This document shows positions 28,063 to 35,203 of a DNA stretch of 64,000 bases, one piece after another; the first letter of the stretch is position 1, and each line of letters begins with the position of its first letter. The notes beneath the pieces are model-generated. The model searched no databases, was not told where the DNA came from, and worked only from the letters and a program-made list of their open reading frames with translations. The translations under genes were made by a program, and so were the position numbers. Source of the stretch: Desulfobulbaceae bacterium (lineage in GTDB: Bacteria; Desulfobacterota; Desulfobulbia; Desulfobulbales; Desulfobulbaceae); assembly GCA_011389815.1 (NCBI GenBank), contig JAABTP010000003.1:1-64000 (forward strand), given 5' to 3'.

Positions 28063-28439
28063 TCCTCTGTGACACCAACATTCTGATCGAATTCTACAAA
28101 AATAATCCGCAGATTACAGAAGAGCTGCGCCAGATCGGCCCGAACCGCCTGGCTATCAGCGCGATTACCCAGGCCGAACTGTATTTCGGTGCTTTGAACA
28201 AAGCGGAGTTACAGCGCATCAAGCAACACCTTGCACTGCTGACCGGTTTTCCTCTGGATATCCCAATTTCAACCCGGTTTCTTCAGCTCATGGAAACCTA
28301 TTCGTTAAGTCATAAACTGAGCCTGCCGGATGCGTTGATTGCGGCAACTGCCCTGTCGCATGATCTGTCTCTGTATACGTTGAACGTCAAAGATTTTCGT
28401 TTCATCTCCGGCTTGAACCTGCACCGCCCCGCAGCATAA
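28059..28439 (+). CDS. vapC: PIN-domain toxin (VapC-like)
   Basis: 126 residues from the ATG at 28059; the earlier frame start adds six residues but overlaps the antitoxin. PIN signature: ILCDTNILIEFYK with D5, then SAITQAELYFGA with the conserved glutamate, and LSLPDALIAATA followed by LYTLNVKDF. VapC toxins cleave tRNA or rRNA with a metal ion held by the acidic residues. Paired with the preceding antitoxin; expected to be neutralized by its C-terminal tail. The stop is followed at once by a second copy of the NACHT tail. Confidence 0.93.
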   Translation: MILCDTNILIEFYKNNPQITEELRQIGPNRLAISAITQAELYFGALNKAELQRIKQHLALLTGFPLDIPISTRFLQLMETYSLSHKLSLPDALIAATALSHDLSLYTLNVKDFRFISGLNLHRPAA

Positions 28440-28454
28440 GTGGAAGAGGAATCC

Positions 28455-28518
28455 GTGCGCTCGCTTTCAGAACACATGGGCTGGGACATAACCAAGGGCA
28501 GTGAAGCCGGGAAGTTTT
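28455..28518 (+). repeat. NACHT tail, copy 2 (relic)
   Basis: Reads [21 protein letters not shown] in the frame open from 28440, nearly the same as the NACHT C-terminus, then ends in unrelated codons and a stop at 28557-28559. It starts right after the PIN toxin stop, so the toxin module lies exactly between two copies of the tail. Confidence 0.9.
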
Positions 28519-28593
28519 CGCCTTGCCCTCTGCACCCGGTTTTCAACGTGCAAAAATAGAAAAATCTATATTTGAATGAGGGCGAGCATGTCC

Positions 28594-28824
28594 CGTCACC
28601 GGGGAATGATTCTTCGTCACAAGGGGGTCGTCCTGCGTCACCGAGGGATGATGCCTCGTCACAAGGGGATTGTTCTGCGTCACCGGGGGATCATGTTTCG
28701 TCACAAGGGGATTGCCTTGCGTCACTGGGAGATCATGCCTCGTCACAAGGGAATCGTCTTGCGTCACAGAGGGATAACGCCTCGTCACAAGGGGATCGCC
28801 CTGCGTCACTGGGGGATGATGACC
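28594..28824 (+). repeat. 21-bp tandem repeat array, 11 units
   Basis: Eleven consecutive 21-base units, starting CGTCACCGGGGAATGATTCTT at 28594 up to 28824. Odd and even units alternate (CGTCACC/T.GGGGAT.AT and CGTCACAAGGGGAT), giving a 42-bp higher-order unit. Divergence is mostly in the last bases of each unit. Looser units of the same step continue to about 29050. Because 21 is divisible by three, the frame is kept along the array. Confidence 0.95.
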
Positions 28825-29054
28825 ATCCTCTTGTGAATGATGATCAATTTGTGTCGAATCATGACGAGATACTACCGAATGATGACAAAAATATTGCGTA
28901 GCGTCATGATTCCCTGCCTCGGAACGATTCTGCAACAGGTACGAGTGGTTCTGCAACGCCGCTGCATGATCCTGCGATAGGTACGGATCGTTCTGCACAA
29001 GAAAAGGATGACGCTGCGATCCTGCGGAATGATTCCGCACAGGGGGAGACCCTA

Positions 29055-29097
29055 TCAGAACATCCGCACCGGGACATCACCAAGGGCAAGAAAGCTT
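29055..29097 (+). repeat. NACHT tail, copy 3 (degraded)
   Basis: TCAGAACAT at 29055-29063 is followed by CGGGACATCACCAAGGGCA and AAGAAAGCT, matching parts of the NACHT tail codons for SEH...DITKG. About six codons in the middle differ. It sits in register with the heptapeptide frame. Confidence 0.65.
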
Positions 29098-29140
29098 GTA
29101 AGAAGGCTTTCCTCTTCAGCTTCTTTCCTTTTCGTTTCTC

Positions 29141-29169
29141 TTGAGCTTGCGTTCCGATTGGGCTACAAT
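29141..29169 (+). promoter_or_regulatory. Promoter of the RelB/YafQ module
   Basis: TTGAGC at 29141-29146, 17-base spacer, TACAAT at 29164-29169 (five of six). The antitoxin ATG is 26 bases further on, after AAGGAG. Antitoxins of this type usually repress this promoter. Confidence 0.65.
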
Positions 29170-29194
29170 GCAGAGAAATACAAGGAGAATCGCT

Positions 29195-29455
29195 ATGAAT
29201 AAAACAGCAAGCGTACGGGCTCGTATTGAGCCTGACTTAAAAAATCGGGCGGAATATATTTTTCGTCAACTTGGCTTGACTACCACCCAAGCTATTACTC
29301 TGTTTTATAAACAGGTGGAACAAAGAAAGGGTCTGCCTTTCAGTGTAGCATTGCCCAATGAGTCTACCCGCAAGACTTTTGACGACACAGATGCCGGATG
29401 CGATCTGGTCGTTTGCGAGGATGCTGAAGATATGTTTAAAAAGCTCGGTATCTGA
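29195..29455 (+). CDS. RelB/DinJ-family antitoxin
   Basis: 86 residues from the ATG at 29195, preceded by AAGGAG at good distance; a longer frame from 29141 is rejected because it runs through the promoter. Start SVRARIEPDLKNRAEYIFRQLGLTTTQAITLFY is the ribbon-helix-helix pattern of RelB/DinJ. The C-terminus binds the YafQ-type toxin encoded next, with the stop and next start overlapping by one base. Confidence 0.93.
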   Translation: MNKTASVRARIEPDLKNRAEYIFRQLGLTTTQAITLFYKQVEQRKGLPFSVALPNESTRKTFDDTDAGCDLVVCEDAEDMFKKLGI

Positions 29456-29727
29456 TGCTGACTCCCGTATATACCCGAAAATTTGAACGGGACATCAAGC
29501 GTATGCGGAAGCGCGGGAAGAATATGGATAAAATCAAGCTGATTATCCGCTCTCTGGTTGCGGAAGAATCTCTTGATCCCATCCATCGGGATCATAGGCT
29601 CATCGGAAATTGGAAAGGGAGGCGGGAATGCCACATTGAATCAGATTGGCTGCTTATTTATCAATACCAGTCAGACAGTATTATCTTTGAGCGTACAGGT
29701 ACCCATACTGATTTGTTTCGTAAATAG
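29455..29727 (+). CDS. YafQ-family mRNA endoribonuclease toxin
   Basis: 90 residues. The sequence YTRKFERDIKRMRKRGKNM, then HRDHRLIGNWKGRRECHIESDWLLIYQY, contains the histidines, the aspartate and the C-terminal phenylalanine expected for YafQ. These toxins enter the ribosome A site and cut mRNA in translation. Partner of the preceding antitoxin. Confidence 0.93.
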   Translation: MLTPVYTRKFERDIKRMRKRGKNMDKIKLIIRSLVAEESLDPIHRDHRLIGNWKGRRECHIESDWLLIYQYQSDSIIFERTGTHTDLFRK

Positions 29728-29836
29728 TCAATATGTTCCCTATTTTTTCTAGTGTTCAAGCTCTGCTTGGGCACAGACACCGTGAAGCTCCGCTTTATAT
29801 CGGGTTGATCTTGTGCAATATCATTGAGGTGAAATT

Positions 29837-30157
29837 ATGGGAGAATATGCAGTTCAACGACCATTGCAACGTCCGCCGGTGCATCCGGGGGAAATCCTGC
29901 GTGAGGATGTGCTTCCCTCGCTCGGTCTTTCTGTTAGCGAAACAGCTCGTCGGCTCGGAGTATCTCGTCAGCAGTTGCACCGTATTTTAGCAGGAACCCA
30001 TCCTGTCACAACGGAAATGGCCTTGAGGATCGGCAAATTTTCCGGCAACGGTCCTGGCCTCTGGCTACGTATGCAGCAAGCCTATGATTTATGGCATACC
30101 GAACACCGAATACAAGAGGAGTTGGCTCACATTGAAACAGTTGTCCGGACCTCCTGA
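29837..30157 (+). CDS. higA: HigA-family antitoxin without an adjacent HigB
   Basis: 106 residues. RPPVHPGEILREDVLPSLGLSVSETARRLGVSRQQLHRILAG is the HTH-XRE region of HigA, and the end (WLRMQQAYDLWHTE) is the usual dimer helix. HigB normally precedes HigA directly, but the 109 bases upstream hold no HigB-like frame, and the YafQ gene ends there. It may be an orphan regulator or may cross-regulate. Confidence 0.9.
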   Translation: MGEYAVQRPLQRPPVHPGEILREDVLPSLGLSVSETARRLGVSRQQLHRILAGTHPVTTEMALRIGKFSGNGPGLWLRMQQAYDLWHTEHRIQEELAHIETVVRTS

Positions 30158-30218
30158 GGGAATATCTACTCTGTTGCCAAAGCGTCGGGTGATATACCCG
30201 TACATATATAACACTCAC

Positions 30219-30264
30219 GGAGCAACATCATGGAATGGGCTGAAGTCATAGGTAATCCCCTGTT
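30219..30264 (+). repeat. Copy of the start of the Uma2 gene
   Basis: 46 bases matching the Uma2 gene region 31133-31178 (upstream CGGAGCAACATC plus the first codons) with a single mismatch. It forms the first half of the chimeric frame 30230-30373. Confidence 0.9.
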
Positions 30265-30373
30265 TGCTCGCGCGCAAGGACAGGGAGAGTGTGGTGTAGA
30301 TTTTATGTCCTTGGCAGGAATCTGGCAGGACAGAGATATTACTCAGGAGGCAATCCGTAAGGAAGCGTGGTAG
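30230..30373 (+). pseudogene. Chimeric 47-codon frame: Uma2 start joined to antitoxin end
   Basis: ATG at 30230 to TAG at 30371-30373. Residues 1-11 are MEWAEVIGNPL, identical to the start of the Uma2 protein at 31141. After a linker, from residue 26 on it reads MSLAGIWQDRDITQEAIRKEAW, the end of the antitoxin at 27841-28062. The two joined pieces stay in one frame. It could be translated, since the copied piece includes the upstream ribosome-site region CGGAGCAAC, but it is probably a recombination scar. No domain is complete. Confidence 0.7.
30308..30370 (+). repeat. Copy of the antitoxin gene end
   Basis: 63 bases equal to 27982-28044 (antitoxin codons 48-68) with one mismatch. Located 2.3 kb from the original. 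Confidence 0.92.
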
Positions 30374-30421
30374 AGACCGACTCTGGACCTGCTTTCAGCC
30401 TTTAACGAAAGAGGAGATGAC

Positions 30422-30637
30422 GTGACGAAATTGAAAGAAAAGATTGTAAATGAAATAAATGCGATGAACATGAATGAACTGGTCGTTGTTTATGAACAGA
30501 TTCAACTGCTGCAGGCCATGAAAGGGATTGCCAAACGTCCTGAAACCTCTTCTGTAGAAACAATCCTTGAGATGACCGCCTCATGTCCCGGTTCGTGGGC
30601 TGAAGTGGCTCTTGAAGAGAGGGCGGATCGTCTATGA
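30422..30637 (+). CDS. Antitoxin of the second PIN module
   Basis: 71 residues from a GTG at 30422, with GAGGAG six to ten bases upstream. LKEKIVNEINAMNMNELVVVYEQIQLLQAMKG is a helical dimer segment of small antitoxins found before PIN toxins; SCPGSWAEVALEERADRL is the probable toxin-binding tail. It overlaps the toxin ATG by four bases. No DNA-binding motif is clear. Confidence 0.82.
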   Translation: MTKLKEKIVNEINAMNMNELVVVYEQIQLLQAMKGIAKRPETSSVETILEMTASCPGSWAEVALEERADRL

Positions 30638-31077
30638 AGAGCTATTATCTCGACACGTCTGCGCTGGTCAAAATTTATCACCGGGAAATCGGTACAGAGA
30701 CGATGCTTGGACTTTATCGCGGCTCGGATACATTATTTATCTCAGAGCTTGCGAAAATCGAGCTGTTATCGACTGTGTATCGTAAATACCGTGAACACGG
30801 CATCACGCAGGAAACTCTTGAAGCCCTGGTGCAGAAGTTTGAGGATGATCTTGATCGCAGGTATCAGTTAATCAAGTTTTCCTCCTTGGTTATCGCAGAA
30901 GCTTGGGAATTCCTTCGCAGTACAGCAGAGAATCGGGGACTCAGAACCCTGGACAGTTTGCAGACGGCATTTTTTAAGACATACTGCGATTCGGCAACAA
31001 TTTTTGTCAGTGCAGACACTGTTCTTGAAAATTTAGTGAGCGAAGCAGGATTTCAGACCTTGATTCCTGTGGAATAA
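30634..31077 (+). CDS. PIN-domain toxin
   Basis: 147 residues. The first strand SYYLDTSALVKIYHRE with D7 is the PIN start; SELAKIELLSTVYRKYRE carries the conserved glutamate; LRTLDSLQTAFF and TIFVSADTVLENL supply the remaining acidic residues. A ribonuclease toxin of the VapC-like superfamily. Preceded by its antitoxin (ATGA overlap). The Uma2 gene follows 63 bases later. Confidence 0.93.
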   Translation: MKSYYLDTSALVKIYHREIGTETMLGLYRGSDTLFISELAKIELLSTVYRKYREHGITQETLEALVQKFEDDLDRRYQLIKFSSLVIAEAWEFLRSTAENRGLRTLDSLQTAFFKTYCDSATIFVSADTVLENLVSEAGFQTLIPVE

Positions 31078-31140
31078 TACGACCGGAGTAAAGCTGGCTT
31101 GAGGCGATATGATGAAGACAAGAAAAAACGGAGCAACATC

Positions 31141-31608
31141 ATGGAATGGGCTGAAGTCATAGGCAATCCCCTGTTGCAGAATCTCCCCTTCAAGATTGAG
31201 CTGAACCGCTTCGGCAAAATCCTGATGAGTCCTGCGTCTAATCAGCACGGACGCATTCAAGGCCGCATGGCAGCCAATCTCATCAACAAACTGCCCAACG
31301 GTGAGGTTATCACAGAGTGCTCTATCCAAACCTCGGAAGGCGTCAAAGTGGCTGATGTGGCTTGGGCCTCAGATGAGTTTATCCGCACTTTTGCCTACGA
31401 AACCCCATACCCCAAGGCCCCGGAAATATGCATTGAGATTGTTTCCCCGTCAAACTCCAAAGTAGAAATCTCGGGCAAAGTAAATCTTTATCTGGCAAAA
31501 GGTGCCCAAGAGGTTTGGGTGGTGTACGAGGATGGCAAAATCACGACCTACAGTCATGTCGGAGAAATCGAACAAAGTGCGTTGGCCCCTGATGCGCAAA
31601 ACCTGTAA
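31141..31608 (+). CDS. Uma2-family protein (DUF820, PD-(D/E)XK-like)
   Basis: 155 residues from the ATG at 31141; a frame from 31099 has no ribosome site. Core of the PD-(D/E)XK fold: VKVADVAWASDEF (acidic D), PEICIEIVSPSN (E) and YLAKGAQEVWVVYEDGKI (the E-x-W strand). Uma2 proteins are very common in cyanobacteria and some sulfate reducers; nuclease activity is predicted from fold only. A sister gene at 37230 shares MEW, LQNxPFKIEL and the same core. The first 46 bases are copied at 30219. Confidence 0.9.
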   Translation: MEWAEVIGNPLLQNLPFKIELNRFGKILMSPASNQHGRIQGRMAANLINKLPNGEVITECSIQTSEGVKVADVAWASDEFIRTFAYETPYPKAPEICIEIVSPSNSKVEISGKVNLYLAKGAQEVWVVYEDGKITTYSHVGEIEQSALAPDAQNL

Positions 31609-31620
31609 GGACAGAAAATA

Positions 31621-32766
31621 ATGCAGCACGAACTGATCAACCAGGAACGGCTTGCCCAGACCTTTATTCGCCTTTGTGAAACCGACAGCCCCTCCCGTAA
31701 GGAAGGGCGCATGGCTGCTCTGGTCACAGAAATACTCTGCGAGCTTGGTGCAGACCCTCCCTTTGAAGATGATTCTGCCACGCAAACCGGTTCGGAATGC
31801 GGCAATTTGATTTTCCGTTTTGCAGGCGATCCAGACCTGGAACCGCTGTTCTTCAATTGCCACCTCGATACGGTGGAACCCTGCATCGGCATCAAAGTGG
31901 TGCGCAAGGATGATATTTTCACCAGCCTGGGCGACACCATTCTGGGCAGTGATGATAAATCCGGGATTGCCGCCATGATTGAGGCCCTGACTGTGTTGCG
32001 GGAGAATACGCTTTCCCATGCGCCCATGGAGTTTATCTTCACCACCTGCGAGGAGATCGGTCTGCTCGGGGCCAAGGCCCTGAACCCGAACCATATCCAG
32101 GCCAGGATGGGCTATGCCCTGGATTCCACCGGGTTTGGCAGGGTGATTGTCGGAGCACCTGCTTCAAATCGGCTTCGTATTAAGGTCAAAGGCATGGCAG
32201 CCCACGCAGGTTTAAGTCCGGAACAGGGCATTAATGCTATTACATTAGCTGGGCAGGCCCTTGCAGCCGCTCCTTGTGGCCGGATTGATGAAGAGACCAC
32301 AGCTAACTTCGGCACCATTCATGGCGGGGCAGCCTCTAATATTGTTGCCGAAGAGGTGGTGATTGTGGGTGAAGTGCGCAGTCATTCCCCGGAAAAACTG
32401 GATAACCTGACCGCAGAGATTGAGCAGGCATTTTGCAAGGTGATTGATGAATGGAGTGATCCCACAGGCGAGGCCCGTGGTGTTCCGGAATTGGATTTTC
32501 AAGTCAAGCAGGATTTTCCAGCTATGCAGCTCTCGGCTGAGGATGCGGTGATTCAGCGGCTTGATGCAGCAGCAGCTCAGGTCGGTATTCCCATGGGGCA
32601 TGAGATCGCTGGCGGTGGCAGTGATGCCAATATTTTTAATGGGGCTGGTCTGCCCACTGCCATTATTGCCTCCGGCATGACCCATGTTCATTCCACTGAT
32701 GAGCAGGTCAGTCTTGAGGATATGAGCAACTTAACTGCCTTGGTGCTGGCCTTGGCCAGCAATTGA
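31621..32766 (+). CDS. M20-family metallopeptidase, PepT/YqjE-like
   Basis: 381 residues. Metal ligands: H81 and D83 in CHLDTV, D111 in LGSDDKSG, E144/E145 in CEEIG, D168 in LDSTG and the final histidine in THVHSTDEQ. The lid domain is at about 180-300 (GMAAHAGLSPEQGINAI). PepT-type enzymes remove N-terminal residues from small peptides in the cytoplasm. The gene begins 12 bases after the Uma2 stop. Confidence 0.9.
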   Translation: MQHELINQERLAQTFIRLCETDSPSRKEGRMAALVTEILCELGADPPFEDDSATQTGSECGNLIFRFAGDPDLEPLFFNCHLDTVEPCIGIKVVRKDDIFTSLGDTILGSDDKSGIAAMIEALTVLRENTLSHAPMEFIFTTCEEIGLLGAKALNPNHIQARMGYALDSTGFGRVIVGAPASNRLRIKVKGMAAHAGLSPEQGINAITLAGQALAAAPCGRIDEETTANFGTIHGGAASNIVAEEVVIVGEVRSHSPEKLDNLTAEIEQAFCKVIDEWSDPTGEARGVPELDFQVKQDFPAMQLSAEDAVIQRLDAAAAQVGIPMGHEIAGGGSDANIFNGAGLPTAIIASGMTHVHSTDEQVSLEDMSNLTALVLALASN

Positions 32767-32789
32767 ATAATACAATTTCAGGCAGGAGC

Positions 32790-32863
32790 GTAGGGGCAGG
32801 TCCCTGTGCCTGCCCATTTATTGCATGGGAACATTCAGGGCGAACACAGGGATTCGCCCCTAC
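32790..32863. repeat. Imperfect long inverted repeat with GTAGGGGC ends
   Basis: The ends GTAGGGGCAGGTCCCTGTG (32790) and CACAGGGATTCGCCCCTAC (to 32863) pair at 16 of 19 positions. Each half also forms its own hairpin (GGGCAGG/CCTGCCC and GGGCGAA/TTCGCCC). The ends match the GTAGGGGCGA palindromes at 55984 and 56064, so it is probably a member of the same dispersed family, a MITE- or REP-like element. Confidence 0.8.
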
Positions 32864-32892
32864 ACGCCTTGCATACTCTTATCAGAAATACT

Positions 32893-34209
32893 ATGTCAGT
32901 CATACTCGAACAGAATCGAACCTCAGCAGCTGAAGCCAGCACTGGACAGCAGGATGTCTTTCTACAACGCATCCCGGATGCAGTGTATCAGGAGATGGTA
33001 GAGACCTTTTCCCGGAAATATCATTTTCGCAACGGCCTGGAAAATGGTGGCAGGATGCGGCTTGCCAATTATTTTGTTGGCATCAGCGCAACCCTGGCCC
33101 GGAGTTTTAATCAATTCATCGCCGCGATTGAACAGGAAGCAACCAACGATCGCCTGCCTGCTTTTCAGCCTCCCAATGGTTTTGCCCCGCAAAAGGAGAA
33201 CCTGTTACCCATAGAGCAGGGCGGTGGTTTTTCCATGGGCAGTTTTGATATGGCCGTGACCGATGATGGTCTGCGTAATATTGAGCCCCAGGCCGTTGCT
33301 ACCTATCCTATCAGTGCAGCTTTGTTGAACAGGATGCTTGTGCAGCATCTGCCTGATATTGAGAAGATTGAGAATGCCTTTCTTTTTGCCGATGGTCCGC
33401 AGGTGACTTGGGATGATTTCCTGAACGTCTATCGGAACATGCTGGGCGGGGAACAGGGCGAGCCTGTTGTGCTCACAGACCGAAAGGTGCAGGAGCAAAA
33501 GACCAATTTTGAGTTTTATGCCACCCAGAAAGAGCTTGGCCTCCCCATTGATATTGTAGATGTAGAGGATTTTTACGAGCAGGACAGAGGCCTGTATTAT
33601 CGGAATGCATCTGGTGCGCCGGTGCGGATCAGGCGTTTGTACAGCCGGATCATCCTGGCTGATGCCTTGTTTTTGGAAGATTATCCTGATGGTTCATCCT
33701 GGCAATACCGTTTTGATAGAGCATATAAAGAATTAAAGTTGATTAATCACCCGATCAAACAATTCCTCGTCTCCAAGCGACTGGCACCCTCTTTGGATCA
33801 TCTCTATAACCCAAGCTGTTATGAACTCGCTGAGGTCGCATCCTCCTTTCGTCAGGGAATTCTGGCCTATGATGACTATGTGTGGAAGCATAAATGGGGG
33901 GCTGCTGGTCATCGTCTTTTTTTGCGTCCATCTGAGAGGGTGCTTGATGAGCTGGCTGAGGTGCTGGACGAATATATTGCCCAGAAAAAAGTGGATTATA
34001 CAACCTTTATCACCGATGATGGACAGGAGAAGATCGTTGAGCTGCGCTTTATGACAGCCCGTTACAATGAGCAAACTATAACCGTGCCTATGGCCCGAAT
34101 AGGACATGTGGATCGGGATCAGGCAGGACGAAAGGCCTATAAGGTTCATTTTGGTGATAATAATATGGGTGGATACGGTTTTAGTCCGGTCCTTATTTTT
34201 AATGAATAA
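32893..34209 (+). CDS. Unknown protein resembling circularly permuted ATP-grasp enzymes
   Basis: 438 residues from the ATG at 32893; the frame back to 32806 runs through the palindromic repeat. Possible ATP-grasp marks: VVLTDRKVQEQKTNFEFYA, RNASGAPVRIRRLYSRII (the strand after a sugar- or peptide-binding loop), and NHPIKQFLVSKRLAPSLDHL, in the order seen in permuted ATP-grasp ligases such as the glutathionylspermidine type. The end holds GDNNMGGYGFSPVLIF. No exact catalytic motif was confirmed, so this is an inference. No assigned substrate. cysK follows 60 bases later. Confidence 0.6.
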   Translation: MSVILEQNRTSAAEASTGQQDVFLQRIPDAVYQEMVETFSRKYHFRNGLENGGRMRLANYFVGISATLARSFNQFIAAIEQEATNDRLPAFQPPNGFAPQKENLLPIEQGGGFSMGSFDMAVTDDGLRNIEPQAVATYPISAALLNRMLVQHLPDIEKIENAFLFADGPQVTWDDFLNVYRNMLGGEQGEPVVLTDRKVQEQKTNFEFYATQKELGLPIDIVDVEDFYEQDRGLYYRNASGAPVRIRRLYSRIILADALFLEDYPDGSSWQYRFDRAYKELKLINHPIKQFLVSKRLAPSLDHLYNPSCYELAEVASSFRQGILAYDDYVWKHKWGAAGHRLFLRPSERVLDELAEVLDEYIAQKKVDYTTFITDDGQEKIVELRFMTARYNEQTITVPMARIGHVDRDQAGRKAYKVHFGDNNMGGYGFSPVLIFNE

Positions 34210-34214
34210 AGCCT

Positions 34215-34238
34215 GTCTCGCCCCCTTGGGGGCGGGAC
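34215..34238. terminator. Palindromic hairpin before cysK
   Basis: GTCTCGCCCCC (34215-34225) pairs with GGGGGCGGGAC (34228-34238), one G-T pair, two-base loop. No T run follows, so it may be a palindromic repeat rather than a terminator; same centre as 20773-20792. Confidence 0.55.
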
Positions 34239-34269
34239 AACAAGGCATGAAGAAAGGGAGGCAAGGAAG

Positions 34270-35196
34270 ATGCAGATTTATGCAAACCTGGCAGAGAGCG
34301 TAGGCAAAACCCCTTTGGTGCGTCTGGGCAGGATCGGGGCGAATTGTGCAGCAGAGATCGTGGCGAAGCTGGAATCCTCCAACCCTTTGGGGAGTGTCAA
34401 GGACCGTATTGCTGTGGCGATGGTAGATACTGCTGAGAAAGACGGTCTGCTCACGCCCAAGACCACGGTGATTGAGCCTACCTCGGGGAATACCGGTATT
34501 GGGCTGGCCTTTGTCTGTGCTGCCCGTGGCTATCGATTGATCCTGACCATGCCGGAAACCATGAGCGTGGAACGACGGAAGCTCCTTGCCTATCTCGGGG
34601 CAGAATTAGTCCTGACACCAGGGGCTGGAGGCATGAAAGGGGCTATTGGCCAGGCAGAAGAACTGCTGGAAGAGCATGCGCCAAGCTGGATGCCCAATCA
34701 ATTTGCCAACCCAGCCAATCCAGCCATGCATCAGCGGACAACCGGGCCAGAGACCTGGGAGCAGACGGACGGGACCGTGGATATTCTGGTTGCCGGGGTA
34801 GGGACTGGAGGTACCATCACTGGAGCAGGGCGTTTTCTCAAAGAACAGAATCCGGATATTCAGGTGGTGGCTGTGGAACCAGTTGATTCACCGGTTCTGT
34901 CTGGTGGGCAGCCTGGGCCTCATAAGATTCAGGGGATTGGAGCCGGTTTTGTGCCGGAAATTCTGGATCAGTCTCTGCTTGATGAAATTGTGCAGGTAAC
35001 AAATGAGGAGGCCATGCAGGCCGCCCGATGTCTTGCCAGGCAAGAGGGGATTCTCTGCGGAATATCTTCCGGTGCGGCAGCAGCTGCTGCCTTGAAAATA
35101 GGGGGCAGGGCAGAAAATCAGGGGAAACGGATTGTGGTTATGTTGCCCGATACAGGTGAACGTTATTTGAGCACGGAGCTGATGAAACTTGCATGA
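34270..35196 (+). CDS. cysK: Cysteine synthase A (O-acetylserine sulfhydrylase)
   Basis: 308 residues, normal length. PLP lysine K44 in [11 protein letters not shown]; the [11 protein letters not shown] loop binds the amino acid carboxylate; [12 protein letters not shown] holds the phosphate. It condenses O-acetylserine with sulfide to cysteine in the cytoplasm; in a sulfate reducer it uses internally produced sulfide. The start is preceded by AAGGAAG. Single gene by context. Confidence 0.96.
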   Translation: MQIYANLAESVGKTPLVRLGRIGANCAAEIVAKLESSNPLGSVKDRIAVAMVDTAEKDGLLTPKTTVIEPTSGNTGIGLAFVCAARGYRLILTMPETMSVERRKLLAYLGAELVLTPGAGGMKGAIGQAEELLEEHAPSWMPNQFANPANPAMHQRTTGPETWEQTDGTVDILVAGVGTGGTITGAGRFLKEQNPDIQVVAVEPVDSPVLSGGQPGPHKIQGIGAGFVPEILDQSLLDEIVQVTNEEAMQAARCLARQEGILCGISSGAAAAAALKIGGRAENQGKRIVVMLPDTGERYLSTELMKLA

Positions 35197-35203
35197 ACAC
35201 ATA

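Larger units (their letters stand above)
28572..29144 (+). pseudogene. Heptapeptide-repeat frame with one in-frame TAG
   Basis: A reading frame with TTG at 28572 runs to a TAG at 28899-28901, continues in the same frame to TGA at 29142-29144. The first part is built of 7-residue units such as SSQGDCS and ASPGDHV, the second part keeps a 7-residue step (NDSATGT, HDPAIGT, NDSAQGE) and ends in SEHPHRDITKGKK, which again resembles the NACHT tail. No good start or ribosome site is seen, and the other frames over the first part are also open. Whether it was ever translated is uncertain; low-complexity, no known domain. Confidence 0.5.

Noticed and set aside
28594-28824. CRISPR array
   Set aside because: The units are contiguous 21-mers without spacers and no cas gene is near.
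28543-29040. 165-codon minus-strand heptapeptide frame opposite the 21-bp array
   Set aside because: Open because the repeat lacks stops in several frames. The plus frame is the one that keeps register with the NACHT-like tail.
34215-34238. True rho-independent terminator for the ATP-grasp-like gene
   Set aside because: There is no T run after the stem on either strand; kept as a hairpin with reduced confidence.
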